A model generated the notes under the pieces. The model worked only from the letters and a program-made list of their open reading frames with translations, made no database searches and was not told the DNA's origin. Shown in pieces: positions 34,959 through 43,790 of a stretch of DNA of 64,000 bases (within the stretch, counting starts at the first letter, position 1; each line of letters opens with the position of its first letter). The stretch comes from BAIKAL-G1 sp943370385 (lineage in GTDB: Bacteria > Cyanobacteriota > Cyanobacteriia > PCC-6307 > Cyanobiaceae). Where the stretch lies: assembly GCA_943370385.1 (NCBI GenBank), contig CALRQT020000005.1, forward strand, positions 1-64,000, read 5' to 3'. The position numbers were made by a program, and so were the translations under genes.

Positions 34959-34991
34959 AAAAAAGGGTTCTCGACATTGCCGAGAACCCTT
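34959..34991 (-). terminator. Intrinsic terminator of tRNA-Pro
   Basis: Reading on the minus strand, AAGGGTTCTCG, a short loop and CGAGAACCCTT are followed by a run of T residues. This is a textbook rho-independent terminator 11 bases beyond the tRNA 3' end. Confidence 0.85.
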
Positions 34992-35002
34992 GCTATCACT
35001 GA

Positions 35003-35076
35003 TCGGGGCGACAGGATTCGAACCTGCGACCTAGTGCTCCCAAAGCACCCGCGCTACCAAGCTGCGCCACGCCCCG
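35003..35076 (-). tRNA. tRNA-Pro (anticodon TGG)
   Basis: 74 bases. The acceptor stem CGGGGCG pairs with CGCCCCG, with an A discriminator; the D arm reads GGCGCAGCTTGGTAGCGC; the anticodon loop TTTGGGA, closed by GGTGC/GCACT, gives anticodon TGG; the T arm GGTTCGAATCC is complete. CCA is not encoded. It stands at the right edge of the accessory island, where integrating elements often enter. Confidence 0.95.
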
Positions 35077-35633
35077 CTTCCCACAACATAAGGCTTCGGG
35101 TGCTCGTCTCAGGCTGCCCCCATGCACCGGCACGGTGAAGGCACTTTCCCTGCTGCTACTGATGACCTCCTCTAGGCCAAGCCTCCCATGCCCATTCGCT
35201 GACAATGACCCCGTTCTCGCACCGAAACCAGTCCAGCCCATGCATCTTCCCTCCCGGCACAGGCGGGATTGGGGCGGGTTTCGGAACTATGGATCATCAT
35301 AATGAAGATCTAATGCGCTTCACCAATTCACCAGATCCAGCAAATCCCAATTGATTACCGCAATTAGAGCACGTTGAAAGAACAATTTAACCCGAGTCCC
35401 GTTCAGTGCCAATGAACGAGAAAACCCAGAAACGGTAGCCTTGCAATCTCGCGATCAACATGGAAGGAGCAGTTGCAAGTCCGCTAAAAGGGAGACCATT
35501 AGCTTCACAGAACAGCGCCACCAACCACGGGAGATGCCAAGCCAAGGCGACCCTGCAAACGATTTTAAACTTTTGCTTGAGGAATCTGCCTTGAAAACTA
35601 AAATAGTGGTGTCTATACAAACACTAAAAATAT
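35077..35633. other. Intergenic region between two tRNA genes
   Basis: 557 bases with lower GC than the surroundings and no convincing gene. Frames such as 35441-35635 (+) and 35387-35620 (-) lack recognisable features. The part next to tRNA-Pro should contain its promoter; no exact repeat of either tRNA end was noticed. Confidence 0.5.
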
Positions 35634-35661
35634 AAAAAAGCCCCGCGAATGCGAGGCTTTA
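35634..35661 (-). terminator. Intrinsic terminator of tRNA-Met
   Basis: On the minus strand, AAAGCCTCGC, a four-base loop and GCGGGGCTTT are followed by TTTT, four bases after the tRNA 3' end. A classic rho-independent terminator. Confidence 0.85.
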
Positions 35662-35665
35662 ATAA

Positions 35666-35739
35666 TGGCTCGGGGGAGACTTGAACTCCCGACCTTGGGG
35701 TTATGAATCCCACGCTCTAACCAGCTGAGCTACCGAGCC
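35666..35739 (-). tRNA. tRNA-Met (anticodon CAT, elongator)
   Basis: 74 bases. The acceptor is GGCTCGG/CCGAGCC with an A discriminator; the anticodon loop TTCATAA, closed by TGGGA/CCCCA, gives CAT; the T arm GAGTTCAAGTCTC is intact. The paired first acceptor base (G-C) indicates the elongator rather than the initiator tRNA. A tRNA-Ile with lysidine-modified CAT is a remote alternative. Confidence 0.92.
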
Positions 35740-35792
35740 AAGACGAACCAATCTTAAACGATCGCTTGCCTGGGTCCTGGCGAGGGATTGGT

Positions 35793-36857
35793 TCAGGCTC
35801 GGGCGGGCAGGAAGGGCAGGGGGTTGACGGCGCCGCGGCCTGGGGAGCGGATCTCGAAGTGCAGGTGGGGGCCGGTGCTGTTACCGGTGCTGCCCATCAG
35901 CGAGATCACCGCTCCTTGATCAACCAGCTCACCAACGCGCACCAGGATTTTGCTGTTATGGCCGTATAGGGAGGTGCTGCCGTCCTCATGCTGCAGCTCG
36001 ACCAGGTAGCCGTAACCACCATCGTTCCAGCCTGAACGCACAACCCGACCAGCCTTGGCAGCCACGATGGGGGTGCCGATGTTGTTGGCCACATCAATCC
36101 CCTTGTGCATCCGGCCCCAGCGCCAGCCGTAACCAGAGGAGAAAATCCCCTGGGTGGGCCAGATCCAGCCGGTTGCGTTGAAGGGGGCGGAGTTGATCCC
36201 CGAACCTTCCGACCCTTGGATCTCGCCGAAGCTGGGCATCTCCGGCCAGCTCAAGCCACCGCTGGTGGTGGGGGCAATGCCGAGCAGACTGGCCGTGCGG
36301 CCGCTGGCGGACTGGGCCACCCGAATCTCGGAGCCCACCACCAGCCGAGCGGCTTCCAGGCCGGGATTGAGCCTGATCAGGTCGGCAAGGGACACCCCGG
36401 TGCGCTGGGCGATCTGGCGCAGGGTTTCGCCGAAGCGCACGACGGCGTTCGGCTCCAGCGGGGGCGGCGCCTGGATTGGAGGCGTGCGCCTCAGGGCGCT
36501 GGTATCGAGGGAGGCCAGGTTTTTAGCCTTTCGGCTCGAGGCCGTCGGCAAGACCAGCCAGTCGCCGGAGAGGAAGCGGTGGTCTTCATTCACCTCATTG
36601 AGGCGGGCCAGCTGGGTTTCGTTGACGGAGAGCTGACCGGCCAGCTCTTCGAGCTGGACATCGGAGCGGATTTTGACCCAGAGGTGGTCGGAACTGGGGG
36701 GTAGGGAGGCCAGCTGGATCGGCTGAACCGGGTTGGGGATGGAATCGAGGTCGAAGGAGGCCCTGTTGTCAGCCAGACCGGGACCAGCGATCGTGCCAGC
36801 CACTGCAAGCAGGCTGGTGACTCCGAGGCTGGTTCCGATCCATAAGCAAGGCTTCAT
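35793..36857 (-). CDS. LysM / M23-family peptidoglycan endopeptidase (NlpD-like)
   Basis: A 354-residue exported protein. A signal peptide occupies about residues 1-30 (LLAVAGTIAGPGLA). Two LysM-like repeats follow, one near 65-108 (ELAGQLSVNETQLARLNEVN) and one near 140-180 (FGETLRQIAQRTGVSLADLI). A C-terminal M23 lysostaphin-type domain has HKGIDVANN, LYGHNS and HLHFEIR, with the zinc ligands His, Asp and His. M23 proteins cleave peptidoglycan cross-links; LysM binds the wall. Monocistronic, next to tRNA-Met. Divisome activator or hydrolase; both catalytic histidines are present, so it is likely active. Confidence 0.85.
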   Translation of the reverse strand: MKPCLWIGTSLGVTSLLAVAGTIAGPGLADNRASFDLDSIPNPVQPIQLASLPPSSDHLWVKIRSDVQLEELAGQLSVNETQLARLNEVNEDHRFLSGDWLVLPTASSRKAKNLASLDTSALRRTPPIQAPPPLEPNAVVRFGETLRQIAQRTGVSLADLIRLNPGLEAARLVVGSEIRVAQSASGRTASLLGIAPTTSGGLSWPEMPSFGEIQGSEGSGINSAPFNATGWIWPTQGIFSSGYGWRWGRMHKGIDVANNIGTPIVAAKAGRVVRSGWNDGGYGYLVELQHEDGSTSLYGHNSKILVRVGELVDQGAVISLMGSTGNSTGPHLHFEIRSPGRGAVNPLPFLPARA

Positions 36858-37011
36858 GCAAATTCACCGATCGGACAAGACCCAGACGGGAAGCCGCCAG
36901 ACCTGGGTCGCGCAGACAGTAACGGGTCGAACCTTTCACCGCAAGTCACAGTGGCCACAGTTTTGGTCGGACCCTGGAAAAATCGCCTAAGGGCGCGATC
37001 GACCCCAGGCC

Positions 37012-37482
37012 TCAGGGCTCCAGTTGGCGCAGGGCTTCGAAGAGGACCACCCCCACAGCCACGGAGAGGTTGAGGCTGCGCACGCCACCTCCGTGCTCGA
37101 TGGAGCCCGCCATCGGGATCGCCAGGCATTGGCTGCAACTTTGCAGCACCTCCTGGGGCAGCCCATCGGTTTCGCGGCCAAAGAGCAGCCAGTCATCGAC
37201 GGCAAAGCGCTCCTGGGCATAGGGGCGTGCCCCTTGCCGGCTCAGGGCAAGCAGACGGCCACCCCGCTCTAGCCGGTGCTGGCTAAAGGCGGCGAAATCG
37301 GCATGGCGGTGGAGTTGGACCCAGGGCCAGTAATCCAGGCCTGCGCGGCGCAGTTGCCGGTCATTGATCTCGAAGCCCAAGGGCTCGATCAGGTGCAGCT
37401 CGCTGTTGGTGGCGGCGCAGGTCCGCGCCACGTTGCCAGTGTTGGGCGGGATCTGCGGCTGGAACAGCACAACCTGGGGCAT
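37012..37482 (-). CDS. trmL: tRNA (cytidine(34)-2'-O)-methyltransferase TrmL
   Basis: A 156-residue SPOUT methyltransferase of the TrmL/CspR type. The N-terminal motif QIPPNTGNVARTCAA is diagnostic, and the C-terminal knot has LFGRETDGLP, IPMAGSIEH and SLNLSVAVGVVLFEAL. It methylates the ribose of the wobble base of tRNA-Leu isoacceptors using SAM. Length matches the family. It follows cobU by 66 bases on the same strand. Confidence 0.9.
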   Translation of the reverse strand: MPQVVLFQPQIPPNTGNVARTCAATNSELHLIEPLGFEINDRQLRRAGLDYWPWVQLHRHADFAAFSQHRLERGGRLLALSRQGARPYAQERFAVDDWLLFGRETDGLPQEVLQSCSQCLAIPMAGSIEHGGGVRSLNLSVAVGVVLFEALRQLEP

Positions 37483-37548
37483 GGGATCGGAGGCTGGAAT
37501 CGGCGTTTGACTTAGCGGGTGGCCCAGGGCGCTGGCTCGGGGATCGGT

Positions 37549-38301
37549 TTAGGCGGGCGGCACGGGTTCCCCCAGGGCCATCAGGTTGAGGGCCCGCCCC
37601 TGCACCACCAACCAGGCCGCCGCGGCCTGGCCCATCAGCCTTTGCTGCAGGCTGCCACTGCGATCGCGAAACAGCCCCCCAATCGCTGTCGGTGGCACCA
37701 CCCCCCAACCCACCTCCTCACAGACCAAGACCACCGGCGAGCGTTGCTGGGCGAGGGCCGTGAGCAAGCGCTCCTGACGCTGGAGCCAGGCAGATTCCTC
37801 CAGGGCCAGGTGGTGGGCAAGCCAGGTGCCCAAGGAATCGATGAGTAGCAGATGGGTGCCATGGGCCGGGCCAGGGGCGGCAACCCCACTGCGCACAGAT
37901 GGCAACGCGGCCTGGTCCTGGGGTCGAGCCCCCCCCGGGATTGGGATCGTCAAGGTCAATTCCCCTTGCCCATGGCCCAACCCCGAGGACATTGGTGGCC
38001 CGGATCTCCAGTCCTCTAGAGCGGCTTCGAGGTCACCCCCCACCTCCAGGGTTGTCCAATGGATCGGACGCCGTTGACGATGCAACAGCACGCGTTGTTG
38101 CCAGGTGATATCTCCAGGTCGGTCAGCACCGGTAGCCAGATAGGTGACCGGTAAACCGCTGCGATCGGCCAGATGCTCGGCCCAGCGACTCTTGCCACTG
38201 CGGCTCGGTCCGCTGACCAGAATTAGGCCTCCTTGGGTGGGTAGGCCTAGGCGGGATTGGCTGTCGTTGCCATCCCACTCGCCCCCATCAACCACCGCCA
38301 T
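37549..38301 (-). CDS. cobU: Adenosylcobinamide kinase / adenosylcobinamide-phosphate guanylyltransferase
   Basis: A 250-residue CobU/CobP-type enzyme. The P-loop GPSRSGKS lies at about residues 31-38, followed by RWAEHLA and VTYLATG; His in RVLLHRQRRP is the likely guanylylation site; VVLVCEEVGWGVVP is the family middle motif. It phosphorylates adenosylcobinamide and transfers GMP in the nucleotide-loop step of (pseudo)cobalamin synthesis. The N-terminus is extended by about 20 residues over the usual start. It overlaps the pxcA end by 14 bases. Confidence 0.88.
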   Translation of the reverse strand: MAVVDGGEWDGNDSQSRLGLPTQGGLILVSGPSRSGKSRWAEHLADRSGLPVTYLATGADRPGDITWQQRVLLHRQRRPIHWTTLEVGGDLEAALEDWRSGPPMSSGLGHGQGELTLTIPIPGGARPQDQAALPSVRSGVAAPGPAHGTHLLLIDSLGTWLAHHLALEESAWLQRQERLLTALAQQRSPVVLVCEEVGWGVVPPTAIGGLFRDRSGSLQQRLMGQAAAAWLVVQGRALNLMALGEPVPPA

Positions 38302-39430
38302 TCATGCTGTGCAGGGTTGCCACCGAAGAGGGGGACACCCGGTTGAGATAGCGGAAGATCCAATACTTCAAAATGGTGGCCAACACCACCGGGAAGGTGG
38401 CGATGAACAACATGATAAAACTTTCGTGGTGAGGGAGGCCGAAATGTTCCTCCACCCCTTCTAAAAGCACGGTCCAGCCTTCGGGGCTGTGGAAGCCCAC
38501 AAAAATGTCCGTAAACAGAATGATCGCAAAGGCCTTGGCGCTGTCGCTCAGCCCTACAAGTACCTCATCGAGGAAGCCGCGTAAGACCTGAATATCCCGT
38601 TGGCCAAAAAAGCAAACAGCTACAAATCCAAAAAAGCCACAGACATCAGCGATAATATTTTTAATGGCATCATTGCTTTCCCGATCTGCATCCTTCCTGA
38701 GCTCCTCTGCCTTTTCGGCTAGGGCCGACTGCATCTCTTCTCGACTTGGGGGTGTTTTTCCAGCCAGCAGGGCTTCAAACTCAACCTCGGATTGATAGAG
38801 CCGTAATTTCTTAATTGCTTCCTGCTGGAGGTGGGGCTGGGGATAGCTCAGAATCGGCATATCCTTTGAATACAAATCAACCAACGGGGAGACCACTAAG
38901 TTGCGGCTCATCTGTTGGATCATGAGCGGCACTAGCAGCAACAGCAGCAGGATCCGAAGCGACACCAAGGTGGAATCACGCCGGCGCCGGAATCCGGCCA
39001 CCATCGTGGCCTCGGCCTCGGGATCGAGCTGGCGCCTCAGCCCGTCAAACACGTTCAGCAGGCTGCTGGGCAGCACATTCGGAGAACGAGCCATGCTGGG
39101 CAGGGGAGTGCGCCGGCCGTAGCGGGACACAACACTTTCAATCAGCTGCAGCTGGCGGTGTTCCTGGCCATCGAGTTGGCCGCGGTTTTGCTCCAACTCC
39201 TCCAGGGAGGCGCGGCAAAGTTTCAGGGCCGCCTTGAAACGGCGCAGGATCTGGGCCTGGGTCTGGCGCGGGATGCCGAGCTCCAGCTCGGGCCGCACGG
39301 GTCGATCGTTGTAGTACTCAAGCTCGAACCCCTGGATCAGCAGGGCCGCTTCATAGGCCCGCTCGAGATCGCTGGTCAGGTCCGAGGCCTGGGCCCGCTC
39401 AAAGGCCATCATCCAGTTAGTCAGCGCCAT
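38288..39430 (-). CDS. pxcA: Proton extrusion protein PxcA/CemA
   Basis: A 380-residue cyanobacterial PxcA. The N-terminal cytoplasmic part has FELEYYNDRPVRPEL, and the C-terminal CemA core has FIMLFIATFPVVLATILKYW then FRYLNRVSPSSVATLHSMN, nearly the family consensus. Two further hydrophobic segments lie at about 165-185 and 265-300. The protein supports light-driven proton extrusion and CO2 uptake in the plasma membrane. It lies seven bases behind psb32 in an operon-like run with cobU. Confidence 0.92.
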   Translation of the reverse strand: MALTNWMMAFERAQASDLTSDLERAYEAALLIQGFELEYYNDRPVRPELELGIPRQTQAQILRRFKAALKLCRASLEELEQNRGQLDGQEHRQLQLIESVVSRYGRRTPLPSMARSPNVLPSSLLNVFDGLRRQLDPEAEATMVAGFRRRRDSTLVSLRILLLLLLVPLMIQQMSRNLVVSPLVDLYSKDMPILSYPQPHLQQEAIKKLRLYQSEVEFEALLAGKTPPSREEMQSALAEKAEELRKDADRESNDAIKNIIADVCGFFGFVAVCFFGQRDIQVLRGFLDEVLVGLSDSAKAFAIILFTDIFVGFHSPEGWTVLLEGVEEHFGLPHHESFIMLFIATFPVVLATILKYWIFRYLNRVSPSSVATLHSMNGGG

Positions 39431-39437
39431 AGTCGCG

Positions 39438-40139
39438 TCAACGGGAGAAGACCCACCAGGTGATCATCGGCACCAGTGTGCCCACCGTCAGTAAAACGAC
39501 CACCCATGTCAGGGCATTGCTGGATTGGGTTTCATCCCGGCTGGGCACGTTCGACTCCACCGCCAGTCGTTCGATTAATTGGGGTGGGCCCGGATCTTGG
39601 CCATCCCTGAGCACGGAGGCCAGGCGGTCGATGCCATCAATCGAGGCTTGGCGATAGCGGGCCCCTTCGCGCAGGGGCAGGCCCATGGTGCTGGTGCCCG
39701 TGCTCGACAGCAGGCTGGCGGGTAACTGGTCTAGGAGGTCGTTAGACACCACCACGGCCGCGGTGTTGTTTTGGGCCTCGATCAGGAAGAGCAGCTGGCC
39801 ATCCTCAATGGTGTTGCCATCGCCCTGCCAGCGGTCCAGGAGCTGGTGGCCCAGGTCGGCGAGATCCAAGCCGTAATCCAGACGGCGCAGGGTTACGAGC
39901 CTGGCCTGGATGTGGTCATCCTCGAGGGCGGCAAGCCGATGGTCGAGGTCCGTGATCGAGGCGCGGCTGAGCAGGTCGGCCGTGTCAATCACCCGGGTCA
40001 TCGGGGGGCTTGCGGGAAACTCCTGGGCACCCATGGCCAGGGCCGCCTGGGCGGGCAGTAGGCAGGCGAGGGTGAGCAGCAGGGCCCAGCACAGCCTGGG
40101 GAGGAAACGCAGGGGGGCCAAGGCGGATGGCAGTTGCAT
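39438..40139 (-). CDS. psb32: Photosystem II repair protein Psb32 (TPM domain)
   Basis: A 233-residue thylakoid-targeted protein. It has an N-terminal signal peptide (LCWALLLTLACLLPAQA, ending near residue 33), a central TPM domain (VIDTADLLSRASITDLD, RLVTLRRLDYGLD, GQLLFLIEAQNN) and a C-terminal transmembrane anchor (WVVVLLTVGTLVPMITWW). Psb32/TLP18-type proteins help photosystem II repair under photo-oxidative stress. First gene of the psb32-pxcA-cobU run; divergent from the CCB-type gene with 65 bases between them, which must hold both promoters. Confidence 0.82.
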   Translation of the reverse strand: MQLPSALAPLRFLPRLCWALLLTLACLLPAQAALAMGAQEFPASPPMTRVIDTADLLSRASITDLDHRLAALEDDHIQARLVTLRRLDYGLDLADLGHQLLDRWQGDGNTIEDGQLLFLIEAQNNTAAVVVSNDLLDQLPASLLSSTGTSTMGLPLREGARYRQASIDGIDRLASVLRDGQDPGPPQLIERLAVESNVPSRDETQSSNALTWVVVLLTVGTLVPMITWWVFSR

Positions 40140-40204
40140 GGCCCCCAGTTTGACCTCAGCTGGCCCGACTGTGACAACCTTGGCCCAATCCCCGTACTGG
40201 AGCG

Positions 40205-40918
40205 ATGGGACGGCCTGCGCTGGCCTGCCTAGGCGTCGGTCTTGTCGCCCTGCTGCTCAGCCTGATCAACCAGTTCAGCGCGGCGGAGTTGACCCCGCCC
40301 CTGGTGCGGGCCTCCGTGCTCGCCAGCCTGCTGGCGGTGGGCTTCCTGTTGGTGGCCACCCTTTGGACCCGGGCCGTGCCGAAGGCACCGGAGCGGGTGG
40401 CCCTGGAGGGTCCCCAGGGCCTGGAGCTCGACGATTCCCTGCCCGAGCCCCTCAAGCTGGAACTGGCCTGGGGCAGCCAGCTGCTCTTAACCGCCACACC
40501 AGGGGCGACCGTGCTGTTGCTCTGGCGGCAGCGCACCCTGTTGCGCCGTGGACTCCTGGGGAGCGGTGCCGTTCTGGTGGGCCCCATTGGCCAACGGGCC
40601 CTGGCCACCGGCAAGGCCATATCCATGGTGAATCTGGCCCTCTATCCGGGCCGGGATGAATTTGCCGCCTTACCCGCAGGCCTGCCCGCCCTCGTGGTTC
40701 AGCCCATCGGCAGCGAAGGGTTGCTGCTCCTGGGTGGCTGGTCGCCGCGCTGCTTCAGCCGCAGTGATGAACTTTGGCTGGAGGGCTGGGCCCGCAAGCT
40801 CAGAACGTCACTGGAGGAGCTGCCTGACGTCGGGGGCCCTTCTGGGCCGCTCCAGGCGGATTCGCCCCAGCAGGAGGCAGGGTCAGCTGGGACTGCACCC
40901 GCGACCCTGGCGAGCTGA
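40205..40918 (+). CDS. Cofactor assembly of complex C subunit B-type protein (CCB2/CCB4-like, DUF2930)
   Basis: A 237-residue membrane protein with two N-terminal transmembrane segments (LGVGLVALLLSLINQF and ASVLASLLAVGFLLVATLW) followed by a soluble domain with LLLTATPGATVLLLW and LVGPIGQRALATG. The arrangement matches the cyanobacterial homologues of CCB2/CCB4, needed to attach the extra heme c-prime to cytochrome b6. The 3' end overlaps the convergent lptC gene by 119 bases; the overlapping residues after LEELPDV are low-complexity and may be dispensable. Confidence 0.75.
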   Translation: MGRPALACLGVGLVALLLSLINQFSAAELTPPLVRASVLASLLAVGFLLVATLWTRAVPKAPERVALEGPQGLELDDSLPEPLKLELAWGSQLLLTATPGATVLLLWRQRTLLRRGLLGSGAVLVGPIGQRALATGKAISMVNLALYPGRDEFAALPAGLPALVVQPIGSEGLLLLGGWSPRCFSRSDELWLEGWARKLRTSLEELPDVGGPSGPLQADSPQQEAGSAGTAPATLAS

Positions 40919-42020
40919 ACACCGCCAGACCATTGGTGCCAATCCGGCCCTGGAGCTGGTTGGCCCTAGTGATCTGCTGGTTGGCCTGGCGGCGCACAAC
41001 CACCGAACCCTGGGCCCGGATCTGGCCATTGGGCCAATGCCAGAAGCACTGCTGGGCTTGGAGTTGCTCCCCGGGCTGCAGCAATTGACAGGCCTGGGGA
41101 ATCGCCACCGTTTCGTTGTCCAGGTTGATGGAGAGGCGATCGCCCCGCACCTGGAGGCGATCAATGCGGGCCCGGAAGGGCAGGTCGCTGCTGAGGCGGC
41201 GGGCGGCCAGGTCCCAGACCGTGCGCTGCGCCTCCAGCACGGCCTTCCGGCTGGAATCAACAACTTGGACCGGGGCCTCCAGGGCCAGCCGTTGCTGGCG
41301 CAGGTTGCCGCCCAGGGCGCTGGCCCGCAGGGTCTGGCCTGATCCGTTGACGTCCCGGTGATTCCCCTGCACCGGTCCGGTCGCGACCAGAACGCCAGAT
41401 CTGGGGTGCCAGGTGGCCGATGTCGCCGTCAAGACCAGGTCGGCTGGTCCCACGTCCACGGGATTCACTCGCCCCTTGGGGGCCGTGGCCCATTGCTGTA
41501 ATTGGGGGTTGCCCCTCAGTTCAAGCCGGTCCTGCAACACATAGAAGCGGGCGCTCTCGGCCCTGAGCCGGGAGCGGTGGTCGCTGGCCCAGGGGCGCCG
41601 ATCGATTTCCATCAGGTCTCGGCGGGGAATCCAGCGCAGCTGGTCGGCATGGATCTGCACGGGATCTGGACCCAGCAGGGTGACGACCACCGCCCCCTCC
41701 AGCTGGATGACCTCGCCGTTATTGAGCACCGTGCCGCCGTTGGCGCGGATGTCGTAGTGGGGTTGGCCATTGCGATAGATCAGGCCCCGCGGTTGGCGGG
41801 CCTTGGCCAATCGTTTGTTGATGTCGTAGCGGGCCTCGGGGCTCGAGAGCGACCAGGCCGGACGGCCCTGGGCATCCTGTTGGCGCAAATCAAGGGAACG
41901 AAACAGGAACGGTTCCACCGTCTCCTGCTTGGGCGTGGTGCTCTCGCATCCAGCCAGTAGGCCGAGGACCCCCCACAGGGGCAGCAACCTGGCAAGACCC
42001 TCTAGGCGCCGCCCTGTCAC
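40800..42020 (-). CDS. lptC: LPS export periplasmic protein LptC, cyanobacterial long form
   Basis: A 406-residue lipoprotein-like LptC. The signal/lipobox LLAGC places the lipid-bearing Cys at residue 25. The next region has the LptC beta-jellyroll pattern (RPAWSLSSPEARYD, YDIRANGGTVLNNGEVIQL, VQIHADQLRW). The C-terminal half repeats similar OstA-like beta-strands. It joins the LptB2FG exporter to the periplasmic bridge for lipopolysaccharide. The start is GTG at 42020, chosen because it overlaps the metG stop as GTGA; the longer frame lacks a signal peptide. Confidence 0.82.
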   Translation of the reverse strand: MTGRRLEGLARLLPLWGVLGLLAGCESTTPKQETVEPFLFRSLDLRQQDAQGRPAWSLSSPEARYDINKRLAKARQPRGLIYRNGQPHYDIRANGGTVLNNGEVIQLEGAVVVTLLGPDPVQIHADQLRWIPRRDLMEIDRRPWASDHRSRLRAESARFYVLQDRLELRGNPQLQQWATAPKGRVNPVDVGPADLVLTATSATWHPRSGVLVATGPVQGNHRDVNGSGQTLRASALGGNLRQQRLALEAPVQVVDSSRKAVLEAQRTVWDLAARRLSSDLPFRARIDRLQVRGDRLSINLDNETVAIPQACQLLQPGEQLQAQQCFWHWPNGQIRAQGSVVVRRQANQQITRANQLQGRIGTNGLAVFSSPGSRVQSQLTLPPAGANPPGAAQKGPRRQAAPPVTF

Positions 42021-43600
42021 AGGGGCCCATCCAGCTCGAGCCGCGCCATCACTGGAGCCGGTTCGGGCAAGGCGGAGCCCACGGCCAGCTGGCCCCACTG
42101 CAGCTGCTCAAGCCAGGGGGTGGTGTGGGTTTGGTGGAAACCGGAGCCCAAGGGTTCGAGGGCCAATTGCTGCAGCATCCGGGCCGAGAGTTCGGGCACC
42201 AGCGGCCCCAGCAACAGGGCCACCAACCGGGCCGCCTCCAGCACCGCATAGAGGTCAGAGGCCACCTGGTCTTTGTTGCCCTCTTGTTTCATCAGACTCC
42301 AGGGGGCCTGGGTATTGAGAAAACCATTGGCGGCAATGGCCAGCTGCAGGCTGGCTTCGGCCGCCCGACGGAAATCAAGGGTTTCCAGGCAAGGGATCAC
42401 CAGGGAGATGGCGGTGCTGGCCGCCTCAGCCAGGGGGTGATCAGCCTGTTGGGCGGTACCGGCGGGGGGCACGGTGCCCTCGAACCAGCGGCGCGCCATG
42501 GCGCTGGTGCGGTTGAGCATGTTGCCAATCGTGTTCGCCAGGTCGTTATTCACCAGATCGACAAAGCGCTGCTGCTGGAAATCGCCGTCATCGCCAAAGG
42601 GGATATCCCTCAGCAGATACCAGCGCACCGCATCGGCGCCGCAGCGCTCCAGCAGGGCCTCGGGATCGAGCACGTTGCCGATCGATTTGCCCATTTTTTG
42701 GCCTTCGCGGGTGAGGAAGCCATGGCCAAACACCTGCTTGGGCAACTCCAGTCCGGCCGAGAGCAACATGGCCGGCCAGTAGACGGCATGGAAGCGCAGG
42801 ATGTCCTTGCCAATTACATGGACCTGGGCCGGCCAGCCCCGCTGGCTGAGCTCCCCTAGGCCGGCATCGCTGCTTGCCCCATCTTCGGCTCCATCGAGCA
42901 GGGCCGTCAGGTAGCCGAGGAGGGCATCGAACCACACATAGAAGGTGTGACCGTCATGGCCTGGCACCGGGATGCCCCAGGGCAGGTTGACCCGGGAAAT
43001 TGAAAAGTCGCGCAGGCCCTGGGCCACGAAGTTCTGCACCTCACGCCGACGGCTCGCCGGTTGGATGAACTCCGGTTGGGCGATCAGGGCTTCGATCTGC
43101 TCCTGGTAGCGGGAGAGGCGGAAAAAGAGGTTGACCTCATCACGCCATTCCAAGGACCGCTGATGCACCGGGCACTGGGGATCAAGGGCACCGGCCGGAT
43201 CGTCCTTGAATTCCTCGCAGGCGACGCAATACCACCCTTGCTGGCGCCCCTCAACCACATCGCCATTGGCCTCAACCCGGCCAAAAAACTCGTGAACGAT
43301 GCGGCGGTGGCGGGGATCGGTGGTGCGGATGAAGCGGTTGTTGCTGATCTGCCACTGCTGCCAAAGCTGGCGGTATTGGGCGCTGATCAGATCGCAGTGG
43401 GCCTGGGGACTTAGGCCTGCGGCTTCGGCTGTGCGTTGAATTTTCTGGCCATGTTCATCGCAGCCGGTGATAAAAACGACCTCCTCACCCTTCAGCCGTT
43501 GGAACCGGGCCAGGGCATCGCAGGCCAGGGTGGTGTAGGCGCTACCGAGGTGCGGTTTGTCGTTGACGTAATAAAGCGGCGTGGTGAGGGTGTAGGTCAT
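42017..43600 (-). CDS. metG: Methionyl-tRNA synthetase
   Basis: A 527-residue class I aminoacyl-tRNA synthetase. The HIGH-like motif is HLGSAYTT (about residues 15-22), and KMGKSIGN (about 305) is the KMSKS loop. A Zn-binding knuckle is seen at CVACEEF with later cysteine and histidine (CPVHQ). It attaches methionine to tRNA-Met. Start ATG 43600 gives MTYTLTTPLYYVND, the usual N-terminus; the longer frame back to 43960 is not homologous. Overlaps lptC by four bases. Confidence 0.95.
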   Translation of the reverse strand: MTYTLTTPLYYVNDKPHLGSAYTTLACDALARFQRLKGEEVVFITGCDEHGQKIQRTAEAAGLSPQAHCDLISAQYRQLWQQWQISNNRFIRTTDPRHRRIVHEFFGRVEANGDVVEGRQQGWYCVACEEFKDDPAGALDPQCPVHQRSLEWRDEVNLFFRLSRYQEQIEALIAQPEFIQPASRRREVQNFVAQGLRDFSISRVNLPWGIPVPGHDGHTFYVWFDALLGYLTALLDGAEDGASSDAGLGELSQRGWPAQVHVIGKDILRFHAVYWPAMLLSAGLELPKQVFGHGFLTREGQKMGKSIGNVLDPEALLERCGADAVRWYLLRDIPFGDDGDFQQQRFVDLVNNDLANTIGNMLNRTSAMARRWFEGTVPPAGTAQQADHPLAEAASTAISLVIPCLETLDFRRAAEASLQLAIAANGFLNTQAPWSLMKQEGNKDQVASDLYAVLEAARLVALLLGPLVPELSARMLQQLALEPLGSGFHQTHTTPWLEQLQWGQLAVGSALPEPAPVMARLELDGPL

Positions 43601-43790
43601 CGGCTGGAAACTGGATCGGCGGTGCAGATGGGCCCGCGGCGCCGCCCAGGCGGCCCCGCGCCGAGGCCGGATCCTAACCAGCGCCTGACCGGGCTCCGGT
43701 TGCCAGGGAAGTGCCCACCATGGCGTGGCCGCAAGCCAGCCCCCTGCTAGATCCAAGGCCAATCCCGTTCCGTTCCTCCCGCCGCTCCCC

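Larger units (their letters stand above)
33888..35002. other. 1.1-kb region of unclear content at the island edge
   Basis: No confident gene. The only candidate with plausible composition is a minus-strand frame at 34166-34534 (122 residues) with a lipoprotein-like start (AAVAGLFSC) and a beta/alpha stretch (VLVIAFPGGAATA); other long frames are proline- and arginine-rich antisense readings. It ends at a terminator and tRNA-Pro and carries paired inverted repeats at 34813-34953. It may hold decayed mobile-element DNA. Confidence 0.35.

Noticed and set aside
35003..35739. Direct repeat of a tRNA 3' end marking an att site inside the window
   Set aside because: Searched by eye for copies of the tRNA-Pro and tRNA-Met 3' ends and found none; the left junction may lie outside.
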